This document shows positions 1-5,344 of a stretch of DNA of 6,570 bases, piece by piece (within the stretch, counting starts at the first letter, position 1; every line of letters starts with the position of its first letter). The notes beneath the pieces were generated by a model that had not been told where the DNA came from, did no database searches, and saw nothing but the letters and a program-made list of their open reading frames with translations. A program made the position numbers and the translations under genes. The stretch comes from Xanthobacteraceae bacterium (GTDB taxonomy: Bacteria; Pseudomonadota; Alphaproteobacteria; Rhizobiales; Xanthobacteraceae): the NCBI GenBank assembly GCA_030037185.1, contig JASHRR010000918.1:1-6570 (forward strand). Reading direction: 5' to 3'.

Positions 1-293
1 AGCACATCGTCACCTTCGATCCGGCATGGATATGTTTTCACCGCCGTATAGGCCGGGGGGGCCACCACTTCCCCGGTCTTCACGTTGAACACGGCCTGGT
101 GAATCGGGCATTCGATGCAGTCGCCTTCCAAAAAGCCTTCCGACAGGCGGGCAAAGGCGTGCGTGCAAACATTGTGGGTCGCGTAGACCACGTCATCGAC
201 CCAGTAGAGCGCGATCTCCTCGCCGCCGATGTCGGCATCCATTACGCCGCGCTCCTTGACCTCGGCCACCGCGGCCGCACGTGTCCAAGCCAT
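1..293 (-). CDS. Rieske [2Fe-2S] ferredoxin, 5' part (gene runs off the left edge)
   Basis: This is the N-terminal 97 residues of a small soluble Rieske ferredoxin, the electron carrier that passes electrons from a reductase to the terminal oxygenase of ring-hydroxylating dioxygenase systems. The cluster-binding motif is complete: CTH at residues 43-45 and CPIH at 62-65, giving C43, H45, C62 and H65 with 16 residues between H45 and C62 (CxH-x16-CxxH). The sequence after the second motif (HQAVFNVKTGEVVAPPA) is typical of the NdoA/BphF-like ferredoxin group. Such proteins are usually about 100-110 residues, so only a few residues should be missing. The ATG at 291-293 is chosen because a perfect AGGAGG lies at 298-303, four bases upstream. 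No oxygenase or reductase partner is visible; it would have to lie downstream, beyond position 1. The family call is firm, the substrate pathway is unknown, and a nitrite reductase small-subunit-like role is a less likely alternative. Confidence 0.9.
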   Translation of the reverse strand, partial: MAWTRAAAVAEVKERGVMDADIGGEEIALYWVDDVVYATHNVCTHAFARLSEGFLEGDCIECPIHQAVFNVKTGEVVAPPAYTAVKTYPCRIEGDDV

Positions 294-297
294 CCGT

Positions 298-303
298 CCT
301 CCT
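298..303 (-). promoter_or_regulatory. Shine-Dalgarno of the Rieske ferredoxin gene
   Basis: On the minus strand this reads AGGAGG, a perfect complement to the 16S rRNA 3' end, with four bases before the ATG at 293-291. It fixes the start codon of the ferredoxin gene. The other genes in the window have weaker sites, so this gene may be translated comparatively strongly. Confidence 0.85.
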
Positions 304-357
304 CTCGCCAGTTCCCGCCTATCGGCGCTGCCGAAATAGCGTTCGCGGCGCGGCGAG

Positions 358-385
358 ATAATAGGCGAGGATCTGCAATTGGCAA
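358..385 (-). promoter_or_regulatory. Candidate sigma-70-type promoter of the Rieske ferredoxin gene
   Basis: On the minus strand TTGCCA (385-380) and TATTAT (363-358) are separated by 16 bases. Each hexamer differs from the sigma-70 consensus (TTGACA, TATAAT) at one position. The predicted start of transcription near position 350 would give a leader of roughly 55-60 bases before the ATG at 293. This is the best promoter-like match I found in the window. It is a consensus match read by eye, with no experimental support. Confidence 0.5.
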
Positions 386-739
386 CGTCGGCACCGAGCA
401 CGCTGCGACAATGTTTGAGCGCGGCCTTGCGGATGCCAGGGTGAAGGCGCACATTGCCAACTCAGCGGCGCGCCGGTGCTAGACGCAGCGAGGGACTCCC
501 GCAGGTTGCTCATCGACGAGAGCAAAACGCAACGGTGGCGGGGTTTTCGGGTGCGAAGGCGCAGGTGATCGATTAACAAAACGCGGAGTTCCGACGCGCC
601 CCCCAGCGCCCGCTCGGTGAGGCATCGCTGCGCCGGTCGCGCAACGGCCTGGCGAGTGGGCCGCAGGATGCGTAGGCTCGCCTGCTGCCACGCTTAAACG
701 TCGAATTGGCAACCTCGAAATCAGCGTCCGGACCCGCAA

Positions 740-3700
740 ATGACACCCAGCCTGTTGGCCACACGGCGATTTGCGCCGCTGTTCTGGTGCCAGTTCTTCA
801 GCGCCTTCAACGACAATTTTCTGAAGAACGCACTGGTGTTCCTGATTCTGTTCAAATGGGCCGTGGCAAATTCCGAGGCGCTCATCGCGCTCGCCCCCGC
901 GATCCTCATTTTCCCCTTTTTTATTCTGTCGGCGATCGGCGGCGAGCTCGCTGACCGCTTCGACAAGTCAGTCGTTGCCCGAAGGCTCAAGCTCGCGGAA
1001 ATCGCCGTGGCTGCTGCGGCGATGACGGGCTTCTGGTACGACTCCATGGTGCTCCTGTTCGCGGCCCTGTTTCTGCTCGGGGTCATCGCCGCTCTGTTCG
1101 GGCCGATCAAATATGGCATCCTGCCCGATCATCTCGCAGAAGCCGAGCTGCCGCGCGCCAATGCGCTGGTCGAAGGCGCCACCTTCATCGCCATCCTGGC
1201 CGGAACAATCGTGGCGGGCTTCACGTCGAAGCACGGTGGTCCGGCCAGCTTTGCGGGCCTGATGATGGTGTTCGCGCTGGCTTGCTGGGTGTCCGCGCTT
1301 TTCATCCCACCTACCGGCGAGGCAGCGCCTGACCTCAAGGTTGACTTCAATATCGCACGCTCGACCTGGGTTTTGCTTGGCGACCTCTACCGCGAATCCC
1401 GGCTGTGGTGGGGCGGCCTCGTGGTGAGTTGGTTCTGGCTCGTCGGCGTCGTAGTGACGACGCTGCTGGCACCGCTCGTCAAGACTGCCCTCGGCGGCGA
1501 CGAGGAAGTCATCAATGCCTATCTGGCGGTTTTCTCGGTCGCAGTCGCAGCCGGATCCGGGCTTGCGGCGTGGCTTGCGAGCGGGCGCATCGTCCTCATC
1601 CCGACGGTGTTTGGCGCGGTGCTGTTGGCGGTGTTTGCCGTCGACCTCGGCTGGCTGACGACCGGCATGGTTGCGGCGGAGCAAGGCCGCGGCGTCATCG
1701 AAACCCTCAGCGGCGGCCCGGGTATCCACGTCGCCATCGACCTTGCCGGTCTTGCCATCGGGGGCGGGCTGTTCATTGTGCCGTCGTTCGCGGCCGTACA
1801 GGCCTGGGCCGGGGCCGACCGCCGCGCGCGCGTGGTGGCGGCCGTCAACGTGCTCAACGCCCTGTTCATGACCGCCGCCGCGCTAGCGGTCGCTGCGCTC
1901 CTGCGCGCGATCCCGGCCGGCACGATTCTGATCGGCCTCGGCATTCTCAACCTTGTGGCCGCGATCGTGATCCTGCGCACCATGCCGGCCAATCCCGTGC
2001 GCGACCTGCTGTCGGTGATCTTCCGCGCATTCTTCCGCCTCGAGGTCAAGGGTCTCGACAATGTCGACAAAGCGGGGCCCAACGCCATCATCGCGCTCAA
2101 CCATGTGAGCTTTCTCGACGCTGCGGTGGCGCTCTCCCTGCTCGAACGCGAGCCAGCCTTTGCGATCGACAGCAGCATGGCGCGGCGCTGGTGGGTGAGA
2201 CCGCTCCTGAAGGTCACCCGCGCAATGCCGCTCGACCCGACCAAGCCGCTGGCGACCCGCGCGCTCATCCACGCGGTCAAAGGCGGCGATCCGCTCATCA
2301 TCTTTCCGGAAGGCCGCATCACGGTGACCGGCAGCCTGATGAAGGTCTATGACGGCGCCGCCATGATCGCCGACAAGTCGGGGGCCATGCTGCTGCCGGT
2401 GCGCATCAGGGGTCTCGAAAAAACCTATTTCACGCGGCTCGCCCGCAGCCAGATTCGTCGCCGCCTGGTACCCAAGGTCACCGTCACCGTCCTGGAGCCG
2501 GTACGGCTTGTGGTGCCGCCGACGCTGCGCGGCAAGAAGCGGCGCATGGCGGCTGGCGCCATGCTCTATACCATCATGTCGGACCTCATCTACCGCACCA
2601 CGCCCACCAACCGAACAATCGTGGAGGCGATCTTCGAGGCAGCCGCAGAAAGCGGCCGCAATCGCGTCGCCGTGGAGGACCCGGCGTCCGGCGCCCTCAC
2701 CTACAAGCGCGTCCTCGTCGGCGCGGCGGTGCTCGGCCGCAAACTGATGAGGCTCGGCAACACCGGTGATGCCATCGGGGTCATGCTGCCGAACGCCAAC
2801 GGCGCAGGGGTCACGATCCTGGCCGCGATGTCAGCCGGGAGGGTGCCGGCGATGATTAATTATACGGCCGGCTTGATGAATATCCGCAATGCCTGCTGTG
2901 CAGCGAACATCAAGAACCTCGTGACCTCACGAACATTCATCGAGAGGGCGCATCTCGACAAGATCGTCGAGGCGCTCGCGCTTGATCTCAACGTCATCTT
3001 CCTCGAGGACATGCGCGGCGAGATCACCTGGGGTGACAAGCTGCGCGGCGTGCTGGCCGCCAGGCGGCCCCTGGTGCAACGCACCGCCGACGATCCGGCC
3101 GCCATCCTGTTCACATCGGGCTCGGAGGGTATGCCGAAGGGCGTCGTGCTGTCACACAGAAACATTCTCGCCAATGCGGCCCAGGCGGAGGCCCGGATCG
3201 ACTTCGGCCGCACCGACAAGGTGTTCAATGTCCTGCCCGTGTTCCATTCGTTTGGCCTGACCGTCGGTTTCATGCTGCCGCTGGTGAGTGGCGTGCCGAT
3301 CTATCTGTATCCCTCACCGCTGCATTATCGCATCGTGCCCGAGATGATCTACGGCGTGAACGCCACCATCATGTTCGGCACCGACACCTTTCTGGCCGGC
3401 TATGCCCGCAGCGCCCATGCCTATGATTTCCGCTCGCTGCGCTACATCCTGGCGGGCGCAGAGCCGGTGAAAGAGTCAACGCGGCGCACCTATATGGAGA
3501 AATTCGGCCTGCGCATCCTCGAAGGTTACGGCGTCACCGAGACGGCGCCGGTGCTGGCACTCAACACCCCGATGTTCAACAAATTCGGCACCGTCGGGCG
3601 ACTCATGCCCGGAATGGAGGCGCGGCTTGAACCGGTGCCCGGCGTCGAGGAGGGTGGCCGCCTTTTCGTCCGCGGCCCCAACGTGATGCTCGGCTATGTG

Positions 3701-4135
3701 CGCGCCGACAACCCCGGCGTGATCGAAGGCCCGCCTCAAGGCTGGCACGATACCGGCGACATCGTGACGATCGACGCGGAGGGGTTCATCGCCATCAAGG
3801 GCCGCGCCAGACGCTTCGCCAAGATCGGCGGCGAGATGATTTCGCTCGCTGCCGTGGAGGCGCTCGCGGCGGAACTGTGGCCCGACGCCATGTCGGGCGC
3901 CGCCACCGTCGCGGACGCCCGCAAGGGCGAGCGCCTCGTGCTTGTCACCAACAAGGCCGGCGCCCGGCGCGCCGATCTGACGGCCTTCGCCCGCGCCCAC
4001 GGCGCCTCCGAAATGATGGTGCCGGCCGAGGTGCTGACCCTAGACAAGCTGCCGCTGCTCGGCTCGGGCAAGATCGACAATATCGCGCTTACCAATTTGG
4101 TACGCGAACGCGCCAAGCTCGAGGGCGCCGCGTAG
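740..4135 (+). CDS. aas: Fused lysophospholipid transporter (LplT-like) / acyltransferase / acyl-ACP synthetase (Aas)
   Basis: This 1131-residue inner-membrane protein joins what E. coli encodes as two adjacent genes, lplT and aas. Residues about 1-415 form a major-facilitator region with some 11-12 hydrophobic segments and an LplT-like start (FFSAFNDNFLKNALVFLILF); this part should flip lysophospholipids inward. Residues about 430-615 are a PlsC-type acyltransferase with HVSFLD (H455, D460) and FPEGR (522-526), followed by the Aas-like TGSLMKVYDGA. Residues about 622-1131 are an adenylate-forming acyl-ACP synthetase with FTSGSEGMPKG (791-801), EGYGVTET (928-935), HDTGD (1003-1007) and a C-terminal catalytic lysine in GSGKID (K1111). 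The expected role is 2-acyl-lysophosphatidylethanolamine uptake and reacylation. All key residues are present and no frameshift is seen. The ATG at 740 is the first after an in-frame stop at 695-697; its Shine-Dalgarno is weak (CCGGA at 728-732). It is probably transcribed alone, ending at the hairpin at 4170-4202. Confidence 0.95.
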   Translation: MTPSLLATRRFAPLFWCQFFSAFNDNFLKNALVFLILFKWAVANSEALIALAPAILIFPFFILSAIGGELADRFDKSVVARRLKLAEIAVAAAAMTGFWYDSMVLLFAALFLLGVIAALFGPIKYGILPDHLAEAELPRANALVEGATFIAILAGTIVAGFTSKHGGPASFAGLMMVFALACWVSALFIPPTGEAAPDLKVDFNIARSTWVLLGDLYRESRLWWGGLVVSWFWLVGVVVTTLLAPLVKTALGGDEEVINAYLAVFSVAVAAGSGLAAWLASGRIVLIPTVFGAVLLAVFAVDLGWLTTGMVAAEQGRGVIETLSGGPGIHVAIDLAGLAIGGGLFIVPSFAAVQAWAGADRRARVVAAVNVLNALFMTAAALAVAALLRAIPAGTILIGLGILNLVAAIVILRTMPANPVRDLLSVIFRAFFRLEVKGLDNVDKAGPNAIIALNHVSFLDAAVALSLLEREPAFAIDSSMARRWWVRPLLKVTRAMPLDPTKPLATRALIHAVKGGDPLIIFPEGRITVTGSLMKVYDGAAMIADKSGAMLLPVRIRGLEKTYFTRLARSQIRRRLVPKVTVTVLEPVRLVVPPTLRGKKRRMAAGAMLYTIMSDLIYRTTPTNRTIVEAIFEAAAESGRNRVAVEDPASGALTYKRVLVGAAVLGRKLMRLGNTGDAIGVMLPNANGAGVTILAAMSAGRVPAMINYTAGLMNIRNACCAANIKNLVTSRTFIERAHLDKIVEALALDLNVIFLEDMRGEITWGDKLRGVLAARRPLVQRTADDPAAILFTSGSEGMPKGVVLSHRNILANAAQAEARIDFGRTDKVFNVLPVFHSFGLTVGFMLPLVSGVPIYLYPSPLHYRIVPEMIYGVNATIMFGTDTFLAGYARSAHAYDFRSLRYILAGAEPVKESTRRTYMEKFGLRILEGYGVTETAPVLALNTPMFNKFGTVGRLMPGMEARLEPVPGVEEGGRLFVRGPNVMLGYVRADNPGVIEGPPQGWHDTGDIVTIDAEGFIAIKGRARRFAKIGGEMISLAAVEALAAELWPDAMSGAATVADARKGERLVLVTNKAGARRADLTAFARAHGASEMMVPAEVLTLDKLPLLGSGKIDNIALTNLVRERAKLEGAA

Positions 4136-4169
4136 GTGACTGCCGGCGTCCGATCGCCGCTCAAGCGAC

Positions 4170-4202
4170 CGGAGGCCGGCCCGTTTTTGGGGCCGGCCTC
4201 CG
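4170..4202. terminator. Strong GC-rich hairpin between convergent genes, likely bidirectional terminator
   Basis: A perfect 13-base-pair stem (4170-4182 with 4190-4202, arm CGGAGGCCGGCCC) closes a 7-base loop, GTTTTTG. It starts 34 bases after the stop of the fusion gene and lies 44 bases beyond the stop of the convergent minus-strand gene, so it is well placed to end both transcripts. No T tract follows the stem on either strand; the only T run is in the loop. It is therefore not a textbook intrinsic terminator, and it could instead act as a 3' mRNA-protecting structure or a Rho-assisted stop. Confidence 0.6.
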
Positions 4203-4246
4203 CTTGGGTGCCGAAGTCGGATTTCTTCAGTCTCGGCGAACTTGGT

Positions 4247-4648
4247 TTAGTCGAGGCCGGGCCGGGCTTTGCCTGGCTTGGAGGACATCGCCTTGCCGTA
4301 CGTCGAGGGGTGACCCATGTGGCGCGTGTATTTCCCATACTTGGCCCCCGACTTGCCGGACCTGCCGTACTTGGCCATCTTTGACCCGTGGGCTTTGCCG
4401 TACTTGGCCATCTTTGACCCATGGGCTTTGCCGTACTTCGCCATCTTGGCGTTCCGGTGATGGCGGGCGACCGCATGCTTGGTGCCCTTGGTGACAGTCT
4501 TCTCGGTCGTCTCAGGGGTAGTGGCGGTAGGGGCGGAGGTGCTGGGGGAGAGCTTGCTCTCGTTGGGTGTCGTCGTGGTCTGCTGTGCTAGAACTGGAGC
4601 GCCGAGGGCGCTCGCGGCAACGAGCGCTATCGCAATCTTGCGGAACAT
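4247..4648 (-). CDS. Small exported basic protein with 11-residue repeats, unknown function
   Basis: I do not recognise a family for this 133-residue protein. It starts with a clear Sec signal peptide: MFRK, a hydrophobic stretch at about 5-20, and a likely cleavage after VLA at residue 21. The mature part has two zones. Residues 22-50 are a Thr/Ser/Pro-rich low-complexity linker. Residues 51-133 are rich in Lys, His, Gly, Tyr and Met, and hold three 11-residue repeats at 68-78, 79-89 and 90-100 (KMAKYGKAHGS twice, then KMAKYGRSGKS), followed by a decayed AKYGKY. There is no cysteine and no transmembrane segment after the signal. The protein is strongly basic and probably disordered, located in the periplasm or outside the cell. 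The start is supported by AAAGGA at 4655-4660, six bases upstream. It is convergent with the fusion gene and stands alone. Binding of a polyanion or metal is conceivable from composition, but this is speculation. Confidence 0.75.
   Translation of the reverse strand: MFRKIAIALVAASALGAPVLAQQTTTTPNESKLSPSTSAPTATTPETTEKTVTKGTKHAVARHHRNAKMAKYGKAHGSKMAKYGKAHGSKMAKYGRSGKSGAKYGKYTRHMGHPSTYGKAMSSKPGKARPGLD
4365..4446. repeat. 33-base in-frame tandem repeat, about 2.5 copies
   Basis: The units at 4365-4397 and 4398-4430 are identical except for one base (G at 4388, A at 4421). A partial third unit (4431-4446) matches with one mismatch. The unit is 33 bases, exactly 11 codons, so copy-number change would keep the reading frame of the minus-strand repeat protein. 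The near identity at DNA level suggests recent duplication by slippage or unequal exchange, rather than old repeats kept by selection on protein alone. Confidence 0.9.
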
Positions 4649-4654
4649 GACATG

Positions 4655-4660
4655 TCCTTT
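4655..4660 (-). promoter_or_regulatory. Shine-Dalgarno of the repeat-protein gene
   Basis: The minus strand reads AAAGGA, six bases before the ATG at 4648-4646. A second ATG at 4653-4651 lies closer to this site but is in another frame, with no matching coding sequence. The signal peptide right after the 4648 ATG confirms the choice. Confidence 0.65.
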
Positions 4661-4700
4661 CTACGCATCTCGGGCCTAATCGCAGGCCCAGGGGAGTCAA

Positions 4701-4722
4701 ATCGATCGCGTTCATGATCGAT
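4701..4722. promoter_or_regulatory. Inverted repeat ATCGATC-N8-GATCGAT, possible operator
   Basis: Perfect 7-base arms at 4701-4707 and 4716-4722 surround an 8-base spacer. The element lies 53-74 bases upstream of the minus-strand repeat-protein start and just downstream of a TATA-like hexamer (TTATAG on the minus strand, 4738-4733). It would therefore fall at the start of the transcript if that hexamer is a -10 box. The size suits a dimeric DNA-binding protein. The arms are themselves nearly self-complementary, which raises the odds of chance. No regulator gene is adjacent. Confidence 0.3.
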
Positions 4723-4732
4723 CTTGCTCTCT

Positions 4733-4738
4733 CTATAA
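4733..4738 (-). promoter_or_regulatory. Possible -10 box of the repeat-protein gene
   Basis: The minus strand reads TTATAG, matching four of six bases of TATAAT when aligned directly, and is the most AT-rich hexamer in a GC-rich upstream region. It is about 85 bases before the ATG at 4648. The expected -35 position (around 4755-4762) has no good match, so another sigma factor or an activator would be needed. A TTGACT at 4699-4694 on the minus strand also exists but has no proper -10. Weak call. Confidence 0.2.
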
Positions 4739-4782
4739 GCGCGGCGGGCTGAATTCGTTCTGAAGCGTGCTGCACGGCGGCG

Positions 4783-4796
4783 TTCACCTAGGTGAA
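4783..4796. repeat. Perfect 14-base palindrome TTCACCTAGGTGAA
   Basis: The two 7-base halves are exact reverse complements with no spacer. The element sits in the non-coding stretch between the repeat-protein start (4648) and the cutA stop (4969), about 135 bases upstream of the repeat-protein ATG. A compact palindrome of this length is a plausible binding site for a dimeric regulator. I do not know a protein that binds it, and it could be a dispersed intergenic repeat in the genome. Confidence 0.45.
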
Positions 4797-4901
4797 GGGC
4801 AGCTGAAGACGCTGTTGTCTGCTGTTCATATCGGCTGCGGGACGGGTGGCGAGACGGCGTTGTTTGCGCATTGGCCCGACAGGTTCGCCATTGAATGCAG
4901 G

Positions 4902-4947
4902 CCCTTTCGGATCCCCGCGCTGCCGTCATTTCCTTGATTTGAAAGGG
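4902..4947 (+). other. Potential RNA hairpin, 12-pair stem with two G-U pairs
   Basis: CCCTTTCGGATC (4902-4913) can pair with GATTTGAAAGGG (4936-4947) as plus-strand RNA: ten Watson-Crick pairs plus two adjacent G-U pairs, around a 22-base loop. In minus-strand RNA the two G-U pairs become A-C mismatches, leaving seven pairs, two mismatches and three pairs. The structure thus favours a plus-strand transcript, opposite to both flanking genes. It starts 21 bases beyond the cutA stop, but has no T tract and a large loop, so it does not look like a terminator. Chance is possible. Confidence 0.25.
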
Positions 4948-4968
4948 TATTCGCGCGGGCCACCCGGG

Positions 4969-5301
4969 CTAGCCGCTCTCCGCCGGGGCCGTCGCATTGA
5001 GAATCCAAGCGAAATAGCGGTCATCGACACTCTCGAGCGGGAGCACTAGGATGGCTGGCGTGTCGTAAGGGTGCGTCGCCCTGACGCTGGCCCGAACCGC
5101 CTCGGCGAGCGAGGCCCGCGTCTTGACGATCATCACGGCTTCCTCGGCGCGCTCGATGGCGCCTTGCCAGCGATAGATCGAGATCATGCCCGGCAGGATG
5201 TTGACACAGGCGGCAAGGCGGGCACTTACCAGATGGTTGCCGGCCTTCTCTGCCTCGACAACCGAAGGAAAGGTTGTGTACACGAGCACCGCCCGTTCCA
5301 T
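4969..5301 (-). CDS. cutA: CutA-type divalent cation tolerance protein
   Basis: This 110-residue protein covers the whole CutA1 family. Family hallmarks are visible: [15 protein letters not shown] at 7-21, the core [19 protein letters not shown] at 29-47, EEAVMIVKT at 53-61, and [14 protein letters not shown] at 77-90, followed by YFAWI at 97-101. CutA1 proteins are very stable cytoplasmic trimers with a ferredoxin-like fold related to PII signalling proteins. The link to copper tolerance comes from E. coli genetics, and the biochemical role remains unclear. The start chosen is the ATG at 5301-5299, preceded by AGAGG at 5310-5314 with 8 bases spacing; the family begins a few residues before the VYTT strand. 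A longer frame from 5346 would add 15 unconserved residues, lacks a Shine-Dalgarno and would overlap the opposing NAD kinase start codon. The gene is divergent from the NAD kinase gene with 43 bases between starts. No clear terminator follows its TAG. Confidence 0.95.
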   Translation of the reverse strand: MERAVLVYTTFPSVVEAEKAGNHLVSARLAACVNILPGMISIYRWQGAIERAEEAVMIVKTRASLAEAVRASVRATHPYDTPAILVLPLESVDDRYFAWILNATAPAESG

Positions 5302-5309
5302 GCTGCGAA

Positions 5310-5314
5310 CCTCT
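5310..5314 (-). promoter_or_regulatory. Shine-Dalgarno that decides the cutA start
   Basis: The minus strand reads AGAGG with eight bases before the ATG at 5301-5299. The upstream alternative ATG at 5346 has no purine-rich site in front of it, so this supports the 110-residue form of CutA. Confidence 0.55.
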
Positions 5315-5344
5315 GCGTTCCCCTTCAACGAAAGAGCGGCATCC

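Larger units (their letters stand above)
294..739. other. Divergent intergenic region, 446 bases, no convincing gene
   Basis: This stretch lies between the start of the minus-strand ferredoxin gene and the start of the plus-strand fusion gene, so it should hold both promoters. The ferredoxin promoter and Shine-Dalgarno are listed separately. For the plus-strand gene I found no good -35/-10 pair: TTGGCA at 706-711 has no acceptable -10 at the right distance. The open frames here are on both strands, Arg/Ala/Pro-rich, without a recognisable domain or ribosome binding site, as expected by chance in GC-rich DNA. I see no tRNA, terminator or long repeat. Confidence 0.6.
4649..4968. other. Intergenic region between repeat-protein gene and cutA, 320 bases
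   Basis: Both flanking genes are on the minus strand, so this stretch is the 3' flank of cutA and the 5' flank of the repeat-protein gene. It holds an inverted repeat (4701-4722), a 14-base palindrome (4783-4796) and a longer hairpin-forming stretch (4902-4947), listed separately. The open frames over it have no ribosome binding site, no domain and biased Arg/Ser content, so I call no gene. I see no tRNA cloverleaf. Confidence 0.55.

Noticed and set aside
99..482. Plus-strand open frame of 127 codons over the ferredoxin gene
   Set aside because: It is antisense to the Rieske coding sequence, whose metal-binding motif is complete, and has no recognisable domain or ribosome site.
376..713. AATTGGCAAC occurring at 376-385 region and again at 704-713
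   Set aside because: A ten-base match about 330 bases apart is weak, and the first copy is explained as part of the ferredoxin promoter; no third clear copy exists.
479..739. Minus-strand open frame of 86 codons in the divergent region
   Set aside because: Arg/Pro/Ala-rich composition, no Shine-Dalgarno and no domain; long chance frames are expected at this GC content.
968..1729. Minus-strand open frame of 253 codons inside the fusion gene
   Set aside because: Antisense to conserved transporter sequence; the product is Arg/His/Asp-rich low-complexity sequence typical of a shadow frame.
1405..2352. Plus-strand open frame of 315 codons in another frame of the fusion gene
   Set aside because: It overlaps the transporter and acyltransferase domains fully and is extremely Arg-rich, so it is a GC-driven shadow.
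4365..4446. CRISPR-like reading of the 33-base repeats
   Set aside because: The repeats are contiguous without spacers and encode an in-frame peptide repeat.
4800..4968. Possible tRNA or known small RNA in the cutA 3' flank
   Set aside because: No acceptor stem, T-loop consensus or CCA end could be assembled; only the hairpin reported separately was found.
5276..5283. GTGTACAC palindrome near the cutA start
   Set aside because: It encodes part of the conserved VYT strand of CutA, so the palindrome is explained by the protein sequence.
5186..5344. N-terminal extension of the NAD kinase reading frame from an ATG at 5186
   Set aside because: The extra 53 residues are antisense to cutA and do not resemble NAD kinases; the family motifs start right after the ATG at 5345.
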